64,000 bases of DNA from Bacteroidota bacterium (GTDB lineage Bacteria > Bacteroidota > Bacteroidia > Chitinophagales > Saprospiraceae), in assembly GCA_024642665.1 (NCBI GenBank), contig JAHEAR010000010.1:22629-86628 (forward strand), given 5' to 3'. Under the pieces are notes generated by a model. That model was not told the origin of the DNA, did not search any database, and saw only the letters and a list, made by a program, of their open reading frames with translations. The position numbers and the translations under genes were made by a program. Below are positions 37,001 to 44,778 of the stretch, piece after piece. The first letter of the stretch is position 1. Every line of letters starts with the position of its first letter.

Positions 37001-38486
37001 GGGCATTGATAAAACTAAAATCAATTTCAAATCCGACATTATCCGGATCGTTTAATGATAACGTATACCAAACGGTACTTTGTACTGAGGTTTGACACGT
37101 ACCCGGCACAAAATACCCTTCTGAACTGGCATATATGGTAGTTCCTGATTCACATCCTCCATCCGTATCTAATGCAATCGCATTACAAGGCAAATCATTT
37201 GGCGGCGGCACCGGATTAAATACATTCATGCAAAAATCCCCAACAGCATCGCCATCAAATCCTACCGCGAAATAATAGGTATTGCCAATCACCAAATCAT
37301 CATTAAATTCTAAATAATTATTTGTAACACAGCGAAGTAATATAGCGCCAGCAATTTCACATGGAGCTCCGGTAAATTCTACCAGGGCAATCTGAGCATC
37401 TTCCGGAAAAGAAGGATCAATGGTGATCTGAACATCTGGTCCCTGTGCGACAAATGAATACCAAATGTTAGTACTAAAGTTAGCATCCCAACAACCAAAT
37501 AAGCCAACATCTGTGGATGGCCAGTCATTATTTAAATCAACTCCTGCTATTGTGGTATAACAAGTGGTCGGATCACTAAGTACACTTGGTGGCACCACCA
37601 CTGCCATGTCACAATCATCATTTGGTGCGGGCTCAGGGTTATCAACACACAATTCAAAACTCCCTATGCCATTCCCATCAAAATCAGAATTCTGAAATCC
37701 AACGACAATATAGTAGAGATCTCCTATCGTCAATTCATTATCCAGCACAATGTGATTAGTACCGGTAGCACATCCAAGTGTTACAGCACCAGCCGCGACA
37801 CAATTGGTAGCAAAATCTATAACTGCAACCTGAGATACACCGGGACCACCGGCAGGAATGTTTACATCTAAACTAACTCCTTGAGCAACAAACGAAAACC
37901 AAACATTGTATGTGGATCCGGTGAAACATCCCGGAATCAGAACATCCGTCGAAGGGAAATCATTATTTGAAGTATAACATGCATCGTCCAGAAGGGTTAG
38001 TGGTGTTGCCGTGATGCAATTATCATTCGGAGCTGGGTTAGGATTATCAATACATATATCAAAAAAGCCGTCTGCATTATTAGAGAATGCCACCATCACG
38101 TAATAGGTATTACCTATCGTCAGTGTATTGTCGGTGACCAGGGTGGTTCCTGTGACACAGTCTACTTCCTGCGCATCGGCACCACTACAAGGCGTGGTAG
38201 GAAACTCAACGATGGTAATCTCAGGGGTACCAATAGCATTCGTAACCGTAATCTCAGCACTTACCCCGATAGCTGTAAAGCTAAACCAAACATTTTTGTT
38301 GCTCCCTACAGTACATGATCCAGGTCCTATGTCCTCAGTGGCCAACATCATGTCTTCGGAGGTGTTACAGGTGCCATCCAGATTAGTAATAGGCGTGGCC
38401 ATGCCACAAGGATTGTTAGAGGGTTGTGCTACGCTGTATAGGTAGGAGCCTACGCAAATGCATAGCAAAAGAAGTCTTGTTCGCAT
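31020..38486 (-). CDS. Very large T9SS type B cargo protein with five tandem N-terminal modules
   Basis: The protein has 2488 residues, the largest of the window. A signal peptide covers about 1-20. Five consecutive modules of 130-150 residues begin near 22, 154, 289, 430 and 567. The first three share the pattern VWFSF/IWYSF, TIGNTYYV and a closing C; modules 2-5 open with a variant of PNDxC. Residues about 714-959 form a Cys-rich unit with a calcium-loop-like GDFDGNGTIDMC. Some fifteen Ig/PKD-like repeats then run to about 2390, many ending VTVxDxxGC. The final domain (IPNVFSPNGDGLNDIF, then IYSRWGELVYRK) is the type B sorting signal. A cell-surface filament or adhesin is likely; no enzyme domain is visible. 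Confidence 0.87.
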   Translation of the reverse strand: MRTRLLLLCICVGSYLYSVAQPSNNPCGMATPITNLDGTCNTSEDMMLATEDIGPGSCTVGSNKNVWFSFTAIGVSAEITVTNAIGTPEITIVEFPTTPCSGADAQEVDCVTGTTLVTDNTLTIGNTYYVMVAFSNNADGFFDICIDNPNPAPNDNCITATPLTLLDDACYTSNNDFPSTDVLIPGCFTGSTYNVWFSFVAQGVSLDVNIPAGGPGVSQVAVIDFATNCVAAGAVTLGCATGTNHIVLDNELTIGDLYYIVVGFQNSDFDGNGIGSFELCVDNPEPAPNDDCDMAVVVPPSVLSDPTTCYTTIAGVDLNNDWPSTDVGLFGCWDANFSTNIWYSFVAQGPDVQITIDPSFPEDAQIALVEFTGAPCEIAGAILLRCVTNNYLEFNDDLVIGNTYYFAVGFDGDAVGDFCMNVFNPVPPPNDLPCNAIALDTDGGCESGTTIYASSEGYFVPGTCQTSVQSTVWYTLSLNDPDNVGFEIDFSFINAPNGAEVSIILWEVTDCNQPGTISFFNCGAPPSDVLMWGPIDENTTYYLSVSTSTVNEADFTLCVDEVPPCFENDICAEATPIPDVMSDMAFVCIDGCNLFADPELFNNSCGVGNFPTVWFQVQTDGAATLMNIQVNSDDFDAPTISLFWQTTDCDALTPVPLTTSNLPCVVGSNGEAEAFGSDVGASSIYYIAVSSLNNVGGDFSICVNTISSASNCVTSRDIEITGRSSNGPLEGPFFPGETVSICMNVDSYTAANNGCQWFQGLIPVFGNGWDPSSFDGNGQPLNATVNGNPIPQAGNGLYGSAQWDWFTDVDYHHDHVFYQLGDFDGNGTIDMCNILYDPDCPNTGGLMGGCCNPCWGAPLGTILPGGWFAYGINGSCNIPGPPIRVDWGDGNTCGGGMGPWAFCFDLNVREYPDCLEDVSTMTLSLGFFTTADGETGAWTGSASVCNLDQPAFVTLPMCCSELMEGFDMLDPICSGQQMVYSIDEPDVDYWEWTVDAGIVTGATPGSGGPGTTIINTLTNGGSDPETVTYTFLGFAGGACPVFQKEVTIDVYPKIQVTLTPLVMCSTPTEPYEIIPDVIGGSGNYEYQWSPGGETTPTIMVPNPVNGTLYTVSVTDEVGCFGTAKMAITVYTTFPVDIDAPITEQCVQEGDINLEASAMGGMDPYNFEWTLPDQTNQTTEAITTSLSGQHLVIVTDTEGCVGKDSVVISFFPTPEVYIDAVDGALAICEGESTELAGVASMGTSPYLYEWDTPEGLESGKNIEAFTPGLYTVTVEDAHGCTNSAEIEIEAQPEPMPDLGPDLIVCDFEDPVELIVTPQFEDYAWSIGSGADGLESIEVYNAGIYTVTVTNEFGCTGDVSMEILTFPQPPFVMPDTFEYCPGGSVTIDADDFGGPWDNYIWLQCPLCINEITVSTPGIYSVIVYDFNGCTATQQFEVIENSSVMAGLDGDQIMCTGETITLSALPGFNTYEWSPNAGGSTTNTADVTSIGNYYVTVEDNMGCVGIDSIEIVSGDFVASINGPTAICANVLATITAQPAGGTYLWSTNEVTQTIQVDDGTHTVTVTSSDGCTAVASTTIIETPFIPVITGKDSICRTSETSVLDAGGPYASYTWSANTGSAITQTVTVSSAGTYTVTIVDASGCVGTAAFTVANYPVPFVSILGSPDFCVGGSTQMNATPGYVSYEWNNAEVTPTITINTPGAYSVTITDDNGCTNTSSTTVNNPYQEMVDISGSFVFCPGDQATLEVPAGYASVLWSTGESTDLINVATEGDISVIVVDVDGCIAYDTVTTEANALLSPNITGIATICDNGTTVLNAGPGFDNYIWSANAGSATTQTVTVNGAGTYSVTVSSNSGCMGEDDFVVTAFSSPSATVTPTATACDILEPGGPTTIIDFNALVTAGDMGGGWTQNSGPSTVNLTNLSAVNFNGLSAGTYTFTYRTASAVPPCLDQSYPLTVTIQDCSCPQVLLGMAPDLCNRMGTLDLNSIVDPQTPSGGTWSILTTPPGSNPATITPPATFVGTMADPGTYTLQYHVSGLASYCNADATVDIEVQRTPDAGVAAVPVDFCFGENQVVNLSTLLIGADGGGEWNETSQFPSSGGAFNATAGSFDVSGQAPGTYTFVYLLKGTSPCPDDMTTVEVVIEANPIADAGSSSTIDCITPTAQLGGSGTSIGADFMYTWTTTDGILSNANQPIATAMASGTYVLTVVNIVTGCSATDQVVIDQIGTFPTSIEMLVTSPDCEGDAPGSMQVTFVMGGTAPYSYSLNGATPVASPVFNNLPAGDYTIEVSDAIGCKVSDTFTIEELVVVDLEIINFVHDSLVFDLGDSIKFSYIYAGSSTTPDSLVWKIGDSVLCTNCLFLEMEAYLASTITLEAYDVRGCFIKETVTFQVVRKRDVYIPNVFSPNGDGLNDIFTLFSDSDVKEITLMEIYSRWGELVYRKSGLLPNDPNTGWDGTFDGDELNPGVYVYRIEVIYGDDVKADFAGDITIVK

Positions 38487-38818
38487 GTTAGAATTGTATA
38501 ATTACTTGCCCAATAAAAAAATTTGTCCAAATGGTTTTTTAAAGTTACCCGCAAGATACAAATTATATATTGCTAAATTCTCAAAGGACAGTAGAATATA
38601 TTTCCTAAAACAGCCCTAAAGTATTTATTATTTATATGTAATTAGTTGTATCTCAAACTTTTATATAATTTAGTTTTGATTGCCCATCCCCCATCAGCAC
38701 ATTTAAAAGCCCTTTAATTGAAGAGAAAATGAGCCCAATTTCAAAAAATGATACGATCCTGATATGACCCTATTTTTCTTTGATACCTAGGAGCCCAAAA
38801 GTGCTGCCTGAAGCAGAA
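38487..38818. other. 332-bp intergenic region
   Basis: The region lies between the giant cargo gene start and the 3-prime end of prmC, both on the minus strand. It must contain the cargo gene promoter, but I find no exact TAnnTTTG box. There is no open frame of note and no hairpin with a T-run. Confidence 0.5.
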
Positions 38819-39661
38819 TTATTCTGATTTTGCTTTAAGCATTCTGGGAAAACCTTGTAAATCATTTCTGATTTCAAGATTTTTCCACCGATTGCTTTCA
38901 AAAAGCGTATGAATTTGCTCTTTCCTGAATTCATTTAGTTCAATATAGCAGGATCCTTCAGGAGACAGCAATTTGCCGCGAAGTTCGCTTATCCTTCTAT
39001 AGAAAATATCCACGTCCTGACCTTCCGGATACAATGCAATGGGCGGTTCATATCTAAGCATCGCTTGCATCTCTGCAGAAATCAGGTTTCTACCAACATA
39101 AGGGGGATTACTAACGATGATATCGAAGGGCATACCAAAATCTCCATCAGTCTGAAGAAAATCCATTTCAAGAAATTCAACCTCAGCCTCCAGTATTAGA
39201 CTATTCTGTTGAGCAACACTAAGAGCCTGCGTAGAAATATCAATGGCCACCACCTCGCAATTTTCACCCAGTTCCTTTTTTAGCGTGATGGCAATGCAAC
39301 CACTGCCTGTCCCAACATCCAATATCCTTATCAGTCTATTCAATTGTTTTTTGACATCTCTCAAAATCCAGTCAACCAATTCCTCTGTTTCCGGCCTTGG
39401 AATCAGCACATGCTGGTTAACCAAGAACGAATAACCAAAGAACCAAGCATGTCCCGCAATATATTGAACAGGCTCACCTGCTTCCAAACGCTCCAGTGTG
39501 TTTTTAAGTAGCAGATATTTTTCCTGTATCACCAGCTGCCCCTCTTTCAAATTTAAAACATCATCAAATACCCATTTGGCAAGACTTATTGCCTCCCGAC
39601 CAGTTGCAATGTTTCTATTTTCCAATTGTGTTTTAATATCTTTTATATGCCAAACATCCAT
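38819..39661 (-). CDS. prmC: Peptide chain release factor N5-glutamine methyltransferase
   Basis: The protein has 280 residues. An N-terminal helical domain (about 1-90) is followed by a class I SAM-methyltransferase domain with LDVGTGSGC (114-122) and the glutamine-methylating motif NPPY (185-188). GEPVQYIAGHAWFFGYSF and LIPRPETEELVDW are hallmarks of PrmC/HemK. It methylates the GGQ glutamine of release factors RF1 and RF2. Its start overlaps the end of the upstream flippase gene by 19 bases on the same strand, so the two are translationally coupled. Confidence 0.95.
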   Translation of the reverse strand: MDVWHIKDIKTQLENRNIATGREAISLAKWVFDDVLNLKEGQLVIQEKYLLLKNTLERLEAGEPVQYIAGHAWFFGYSFLVNQHVLIPRPETEELVDWILRDVKKQLNRLIRILDVGTGSGCIAITLKKELGENCEVVAIDISTQALSVAQQNSLILEAEVEFLEMDFLQTDGDFGMPFDIIVSNPPYVGRNLISAEMQAMLRYEPPIALYPEGQDVDIFYRRISELRGKLLSPEGSCYIELNEFRKEQIHTLFESNRWKNLEIRNDLQGFPRMLKAKSE

Positions 39662-40941
39662 TGAGAAAAAATAAATGTTGAAACTAAAAGACTACTATAT
39701 ACTAACCAAACAAATGGGTTGACTAATCTTGAAGGACTTATATCATACTTTCTGTACACCAATACCATTAATATAAGTTTTTCAGAAGCAAAAGCGATCA
39801 AGGTACCAAATGCTATTCCTACCAATCCAAAAACATTAAGAAGAATTAGGCTGGCGATCACATTGATCATCAATTCGGCCAAAGACACAAACCATAACAC
39901 TTTGGTTTCTTCTCGGGCAATCAAAATAGATTGTGGAAAGATTAATTGCGTTAATGCTAGAAGTAAATAGACATTAAAAATAATCGCACTTGCTCTGTAT
40001 GCCTCACCAAAAAAAAAGGTAAAAAGAATTGGGCTTAATACCATCACCAATGCGACCCCTGGATAAGCAATATGCATAAGCCTGGTGGACCTTTGTTTCA
40101 ATTCCTTCAGCGCTTCGTTTGATTTCAATCTGGGGATCATAACGGTGCTTAATCCGGCAGCAAATGCCACCACGATCGGGAACTCTCTCGCCCCATACCT
40201 GAAAAAAGCAAAAGTAGCCTCACTAAATTCTCTCGCGACCAGCCACAAATCAAAACTTCTGGCCAACCCCGCTGATATCGCATACATCGCCAAAGGCCAG
40301 GTGACTGGCCAAAGTGCATGCAACAATTTCCTGAGATTAATCCTTGTAACAAATTTTGTTTGCACAACCACCCAACACAGGCCAACTAAGGCATAACAAA
40401 TCAATCCCATCAAAACGCCACTCAAAGCAGCCCCGGCATGAAACCCAATCCAGCAGGCGACAGATGGTCCCACTAAAACGTAAATGGAAATTAAAAATGC
40501 ATTATGCCGTTTTAAAACACCAATGAATGGGGCTATCCATAAGGGAACTATGAACGCCTGATACAATGCAAATAAGCCTATCCCGGATAGCGCCTGCCGA
40601 CCTACAAATAAGGGCAGTAGAATGCTTTGCCCCACTAAGAGGAGCCCCATCGAAACAAAAGCAGCAATAATAAAAAACCAAAGAAAAGAGGAACTGCTAT
40701 GCTGCTCCATAGCGCCTGAAGGATTTGCCAAATAACCTTTTAATAAAGCATCGGACCAAAAAAAAGTCATCAAATAACCACACAGCATTAACATCTCAAA
40801 AACCCCGACGTCGGCTAAAGAAAGAGACCTTGCGATAACAATGGAAGACAGTATGACTCCCAATTGCCGACACAACATAAACAGCTGCGCCATGCGTATC
40901 TGGTCCCTTATAACACGTTGAAAGATCGCGATCAAATTCAT
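39643..40941 (-). CDS. Polysaccharide flippase-like membrane protein (Wzx/MOP superfamily)
   Basis: The protein has 432 residues and about twelve hydrophobic helices across its whole length. The N-terminal IVIARSLSLADVGVFEMLML pattern and the FFRYGAREFPIVVAFAAGLSTVMIPRL segment are typical of O-antigen/oligosaccharide flippases. Such proteins move lipid-linked sugars across the inner membrane. The coupled downstream gene is prmC. KdsB and two glycosyltransferases lie within 9 kb, which fits surface polysaccharide synthesis, though they are not one operon. A candidate promoter lies at 41010. Confidence 0.8.
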   Translation of the reverse strand: MNLIAIFQRVIRDQIRMAQLFMLCRQLGVILSSIVIARSLSLADVGVFEMLMLCGYLMTFFWSDALLKGYLANPSGAMEQHSSSSFLWFFIIAAFVSMGLLLVGQSILLPLFVGRQALSGIGLFALYQAFIVPLWIAPFIGVLKRHNAFLISIYVLVGPSVACWIGFHAGAALSGVLMGLICYALVGLCWVVVQTKFVTRINLRKLLHALWPVTWPLAMYAISAGLARSFDLWLVAREFSEATFAFFRYGAREFPIVVAFAAGLSTVMIPRLKSNEALKELKQRSTRLMHIAYPGVALVMVLSPILFTFFFGEAYRASAIIFNVYLLLALTQLIFPQSILIAREETKVLWFVSLAELMINVIASLILLNVFGLVGIAFGTLIAFASEKLILMVLVYRKYDISPSRLVNPFVWLVYSSLLVSTFIFSQWMFGI

Positions 40942-41009
40942 TTAAAAGTCGAAAGATGGTAAAACCTTCTTTATTGCAGTGAAAAAAGTCTCTGCTTTGA
41001 AAATATTGG

Positions 41010-41017
41010 CAAAACTA
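41010..41017 (-). promoter_or_regulatory. Candidate -7 promoter box of the flippase-prmC operon
   Basis: TAGTTTTG on the minus strand fits TAnnTTTG, about 69 bases upstream of the flippase ATG at 40941. It lies in the 204-bp divergent gap shared with cdd; the short open frame at 40979-41224 in that gap has no protein character. Confidence 0.35.
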
Positions 41018-41145
41018 AACCTTTACCCATTATCCCTAACAAACAAACGCTCAGGCTTTTTAATGATTGATTATTTACACACTTCACTTACTGCAGGTAT
41101 TGAAGAGACCTATCAATTACAGATTAGTTCCTATCTTGAAACACT

Positions 41146-41631
41146 ATGGAAACCTATCAATACAAGTTTGATTACAATGTCTATAAGGACAAACGTTCGC
41201 TTTCATCTGTTGATCAGGCCTTAATTAATGAAGCTGCTATGACCAGTCAAAAAGCCTATGCCCCCTATTCAAAGTTCAAAGTTGGGGTTTCTATTCGGAC
41301 CACTGATCAAACCATATCCAGTGGAGCCAATCAGGAGAATGGTGCATTTCCCATCGGACAATGTGCTGAGCGTGTAGCCTTATATTCGATGATTCAGGTG
41401 CATGGACGACAACCAATTGATACCATCGCAATTGTGGTAGATAATAAAAATCAAAAAACACCGGCCAGTCCATGTGGATCCTGCAGACAGATGCTGCATG
41501 AATACAGGAGTCATCAAACGACGCCTATTCGCCTGTTACTTTCACTGGCAACAGGTGGTGAAGTCATTGAACTTTATGATGTCAAGGATCTTTTACCGTT
41601 TGCATTTGATGGCCTGTTTCTGGGACAATAA
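41146..41631 (+). CDS. cdd: Cytidine deaminase
   Basis: The protein has 161 residues. The zinc/catalytic motifs are CAERVAL and PCGSCRQ, with Glu of CAE as proton shuttle and three cysteines as zinc ligands, as in the tetrameric short-type enzymes. AYAPYSKFKVGVSI and GANQENGAFPIGQC are also standard. It deaminates (deoxy)cytidine to (deoxy)uridine in pyrimidine salvage. An N-terminal extension of about 25 residues precedes the usual start. It converges with kdsB and shows no operon partner. Confidence 0.94.
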   Translation: METYQYKFDYNVYKDKRSLSSVDQALINEAAMTSQKAYAPYSKFKVGVSIRTTDQTISSGANQENGAFPIGQCAERVALYSMIQVHGRQPIDTIAIVVDNKNQKTPASPCGSCRQMLHEYRSHQTTPIRLLLSLATGGEVIELYDVKDLLPFAFDGLFLGQ

Positions 41632-41672
41632 TCTTGTAATTTTAATAACATCCATTGAAATCGTAACAGATT

Positions 41673-42446
41673 TTACTTCACCAGCGATTTCTCTGCGGTC
41701 GTAATTAATTGTGTTACGAGTTTCAAGTCATCTTCCGTATCAATCCCCCGCGAATGAATATCTGTTTCCAGACATTGTATTGGCATGCCATTGGACAGCC
41801 AGGTGAGTTGTTCCAGACGCTCCATGGACTCGTATGGATGGATCGAAAATTTCTCGATTTCCTTCAATGCCTTCGCAGTGTATGCATACATTCCGACATG
41901 TTTGAAATAATGGCCATGGTCCAGCCAGCTATCGATTGGAAAATCCCTGACAAATGGAATGGCTTGCCGGCTAAAATACATCGCTTCTCCTTTCGTATTG
42001 ACGGTTACTTTAACAACATTGGGATTGCTTAAATCCGTCGCCTCTACAATTCGATGAATCAGGGTGGCAATTTTCAACCCGTTCTGGCTGATCATATAGC
42101 TTGCCATGCGATCAATCAATTTAGGATCAATCAATGGCTCATCGCCCTGCACATTTACGACATGGGTCACCATGGGGAATTGGTCTAATACTTCAGCGCA
42201 TCGAAAAGTACCGGAAGGTTGATCATAACGAGTCATCACGACATCATGCCCTAACTTTTTGACATGGTTATATATCAATATATCATCTGTAGCCACACAG
42301 AAGTGATCTATATTTTGTGCCTGTTGGACACGTTCACAAACCCTTTGAATCAGGCTTTTTCCATTAATCATAATCAGTGGTTTACCGGGTAACCGTTGGG
42401 ATCCGTAACGGGCCGGTATAATGGCCATGGTACAATATGCGTTCAT
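41673..42446 (-). CDS. kdsB: 3-deoxy-manno-octulosonate cytidylyltransferase
   Basis: The protein has 257 residues. IIPARYGSQRLPGKPL is the nucleotide-binding N-terminus and VNVQGDEPLI the metal-binding motif. It activates Kdo to CMP-Kdo for lipopolysaccharide inner-core synthesis, so the cell makes Kdo-containing LPS. The start may be the ATG at 42446 or the internal ATG six codons on (MAIIPARYG). Other kds genes are not in the window. The promoter must lie in the short divergent gap before the LysM gene. Confidence 0.95.
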   Translation of the reverse strand: MNAYCTMAIIPARYGSQRLPGKPLIMINGKSLIQRVCERVQQAQNIDHFCVATDDILIYNHVKKLGHDVVMTRYDQPSGTFRCAEVLDQFPMVTHVVNVQGDEPLIDPKLIDRMASYMISQNGLKIATLIHRIVEATDLSNPNVVKVTVNTKGEAMYFSRQAIPFVRDFPIDSWLDHGHYFKHVGMYAYTAKALKEIEKFSIHPYESMERLEQLTWLSNGMPIQCLETDIHSRGIDTEDDLKLVTQLITTAEKSLVK

Positions 42447-42516
42447 AAGTATTGTCTTGATCTACTGCAAAAGTCAACATTTTTTATTAAATATTACATT
42501 TTTGTTTAATATGTAA

Positions 42517-42524
42517 TACATTTG
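42517..42524 (+). promoter_or_regulatory. -7 promoter box of the LysM protein gene
   Basis: TACATTTG fits TAnnTTTG exactly, 19 bases before the ATG at 42544. A TTG at 42502-42504 is upstream, but the spacing is short. Confidence 0.45.
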
Positions 42525-42543
42525 TCTATAATTCACTGACTCT

Positions 42544-43389
42544 ATGCGCTCACTAGCACTCCTTTTATTCTGGCTACTTTCAGGCTTTTCGTTGCAGGCC
42601 CAGTCTGTCTCTGCGGATGAACAGGCCCAAGTATTTGTCCACCATATTGATTCCGTAGGTTTGGTGATCATTGAAGTAGTAGAGCCCGGAATGACTTTTT
42701 ACCAATTGAAAACCAGATATAATATCAGCATTGATTCCCTGTACAGAGCCAATCCTGACCTTGATCCAAGCTTTATACCTCTGGGGTATCCTATTCAAAT
42801 CCCTGTCAATCCTGCTGCGATAATGTTTTCACCCCCAGTTTCCGGAGAAGACAGCATCCCAATTTTTTATAGAATTGAACCAAAAGAAACGCTTTATCGA
42901 ATTTCCAAAGTTTATCTGGGCGTTTCGCCGGAGGTTTTGGTCCGCTTAAACCCCAGAATCGAAGAAGGCTTGTCGATTGGACAAGTGATACATCTGGGAT
43001 GGTATAACCCAAATCACTTTATCAGCAAGGATTCTACCGCCCTAATCAAGGATACACTGTCAGATATCCTACCTGTTTTTCAAATAAAAGATTTTGAGGC
43101 TAATTATAAGACTGAAGGGAAAACAATTCATGAACAAAAAGGGCTGGCCGTGTGGAAACCAGGAAGCAGCCAATCGAATTATTATGTCCTCCACCCTACG
43201 GCCAAAGTGGGATCCTACATGGAGATTACCAATCCAATGTTGCACAGGACATTAACCGCCAAAGTAGCAGGAAATCTGGCATCCGGCTTATATCCCCCTC
43301 AGGTGGGACTTGTGGTCTCACCCTCCGTAGCCCGCGCTCTTGGCATTTTAGACCAGCAATTCTTTGCCAGCTGGCGATTCGTTGAGTAA
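42544..43389 (+). CDS. Secreted LysM protein with RlpA-like C-terminal domain
   Basis: The protein has 281 residues. A signal peptide covers 1-20 (FSLQAQ cleavage). Two LysM units lie at about 46-87 (VVEPGMTFYQLKTRYNISID) and 108-152 (IEPKETLYRISKVYLGVSPE); LysM binds peptidoglycan. Residues about 213-281 (AKVGSYMEITNPMLHRTLTA, then VGLVVSPSVARALG) resemble a double-psi beta-barrel of the RlpA type, though the catalytic Asp and His of active lytic transglycosylases are not evident. It is probably a periplasmic wall-binding protein. Cystathionine beta-synthase follows 27 bp later but has its own promoter-like box. Confidence 0.78.
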   Translation: MRSLALLLFWLLSGFSLQAQSVSADEQAQVFVHHIDSVGLVIIEVVEPGMTFYQLKTRYNISIDSLYRANPDLDPSFIPLGYPIQIPVNPAAIMFSPPVSGEDSIPIFYRIEPKETLYRISKVYLGVSPEVLVRLNPRIEEGLSIGQVIHLGWYNPNHFISKDSTALIKDTLSDILPVFQIKDFEANYKTEGKTIHEQKGLAVWKPGSSQSNYYVLHPTAKVGSYMEITNPMLHRTLTAKVAGNLASGLYPPQVGLVVSPSVARALGILDQQFFASWRFVE

Positions 43390-43402
43390 GGGCTAATTTT
43401 CG

Positions 43403-43410
43403 CATATTTG
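43403..43410 (+). promoter_or_regulatory. Candidate -7 promoter box of the cystathionine beta-synthase gene
   Basis: CATATTTG matches seven of eight positions of TAnnTTTG and ends six bases before the ATG at 43417. If used, the mRNA would have almost no leader. The same word occurs at 59339-59346. Confidence 0.35.
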
Positions 43411-43416
43411 CGCTCG

Positions 43417-44775
43417 ATGAAAATAAGCAATAACGTACTTGAAACTATAGGCAATACGCCAATGATCAGGCTGAATAAAGTCGTCAAAGACGTCAAAGCA
43501 CTTGTTCTGGGAAAAGTTGAGACCTATAACCCCGGGCATTCCATTAAAGATCGAATGGCGGTACAAATGATTGATGATGCGGAAGCGGAAGGCCTGCTCA
43601 AACCGGGAGGGACCATTATAGAGTGTACCTCTGGCAACACCGGTATGGGAATTGCTCTGGTAGCAGCTGTCCGCGGTTATAAATGCATCTTCACCACCAG
43701 CGACAAACAGAGTAAAGAGAAGCTTGATATGCTCAAAGCGCTTGGGGCTGAAGTCATTGTGTGTCCAACCAATGTTGAACCTAAAGATCCCCGATCCTAT
43801 TATTCAGTGGCTGATCGGTTGAGCAAACAGATTCCAAATTCCTATTGGTCCAATCAATATGATAATCTTTCCAATCGGAAAGCACACTACATGAGTACCG
43901 GACCTGAAATATGGGAACAAACCGATGGCAAAATAACCCATTTGGTCGTGGGTGTTGGAACCGGAGGCACTATCTCCGGAACCGCTAAGTATCTTAAGGA
44001 GAAGAATCCCAAAATCCAAATCTGGGGGATTGATACCTATGGCAGTGTATTCAAAAAATTTCATGAAACCGGTGTCTTTGATGAGAAGGAAATTTACCCT
44101 TACATCACCGAAGGTATTGGTGAGGACATTCTTCCTGCCAATGTAGATTTTTCGTTAATCGATCATTTTGAAAAAGTGACGGATGCGGATGGTGCGCTGG
44201 CTGCCCGAAATTTAGCCCGGGAAGAAGGTTTGTTACTTGGATACTCTGCCGGCAGTGCCCTTGCGGGTCTACTCCAGTTAAAGGATCGACTGACAGCTGC
44301 TGATGTCGTCGTCATCATTTTTCATGACCACGGCAGCCGCTATGTTGGTAAAATTTATAATGATGACTGGATGCGCGAACGTGGTTTTCTCAACAAAGCG
44401 CTCCTCGTAAATGACTTACTCAAAGCCCACAAAGATCAAAAACTTATCACTGTTGGCGCCAATGATACTGTCAGACAGGCATTACAATTAATGAAGGAAT
44501 ACGATATTTCTCAAATGCCCGTTATGAAGGAGGATAAAATTGTAGGTTCCTTGTCTGAAAATGCTGTTTTGACATATATCCTTGAAAATCCGGTATCGCA
44601 CACTGAAAAACCGGTTGCTGATATTATGGATGAACCTTTGCCAATGGTTGAAGCTGATCTGGCTGTAAGTCAGCTAAATAAATACATTACCAAGAAAGTT
44701 CCTGCGGTCATGGCAAAAGATCAGTCAGGGAATATGCACATACTGACCAAGTATGATATTCTGCAAATGATCTAA
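43417..44775 (+). CDS. Cystathionine beta-synthase (PLP domain plus CBS domain pair)
   Basis: The protein has 452 residues from the ATG at 43417. A TTG at 43408 in the same frame lies inside the promoter-like box and is rejected. Residues 1-310 are the fold-type II PLP domain with Lys44 in NPGHSIKDRMA, TSGNTGMG and the phosphate-binding GTGGTISG. Residues about 330-452 hold two CBS domains, a regulatory pair. The enzyme condenses serine (or O-acetylserine) with homocysteine; without further evidence a cysteine synthase role is also possible. The PorP/SprF gene starts three bases after its stop, an unexpected pairing with T9SS. Confidence 0.88.
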   Translation: MKISNNVLETIGNTPMIRLNKVVKDVKALVLGKVETYNPGHSIKDRMAVQMIDDAEAEGLLKPGGTIIECTSGNTGMGIALVAAVRGYKCIFTTSDKQSKEKLDMLKALGAEVIVCPTNVEPKDPRSYYSVADRLSKQIPNSYWSNQYDNLSNRKAHYMSTGPEIWEQTDGKITHLVVGVGTGGTISGTAKYLKEKNPKIQIWGIDTYGSVFKKFHETGVFDEKEIYPYITEGIGEDILPANVDFSLIDHFEKVTDADGALAARNLAREEGLLLGYSAGSALAGLLQLKDRLTAADVVVIIFHDHGSRYVGKIYNDDWMRERGFLNKALLVNDLLKAHKDQKLITVGANDTVRQALQLMKEYDISQMPVMKEDKIVGSLSENAVLTYILENPVSHTEKPVADIMDEPLPMVEADLAVSQLNKYITKKVPAVMAKDQSGNMHILTKYDILQMI

Positions 44776-44778
44776 ACT

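Noticed and set aside
16821..38486. Prophage tail-fibre or integrated element
   Set aside because: The genes have signal peptides and T9SS sorting domains. No integrase, att sites or phage genes are present.
40979..41224. 81-codon frame upstream of and overlapping cytidine deaminase
   Set aside because: It overlaps the cdd start in another frame and lies in the divergent promoter region. Composition is not protein-like.
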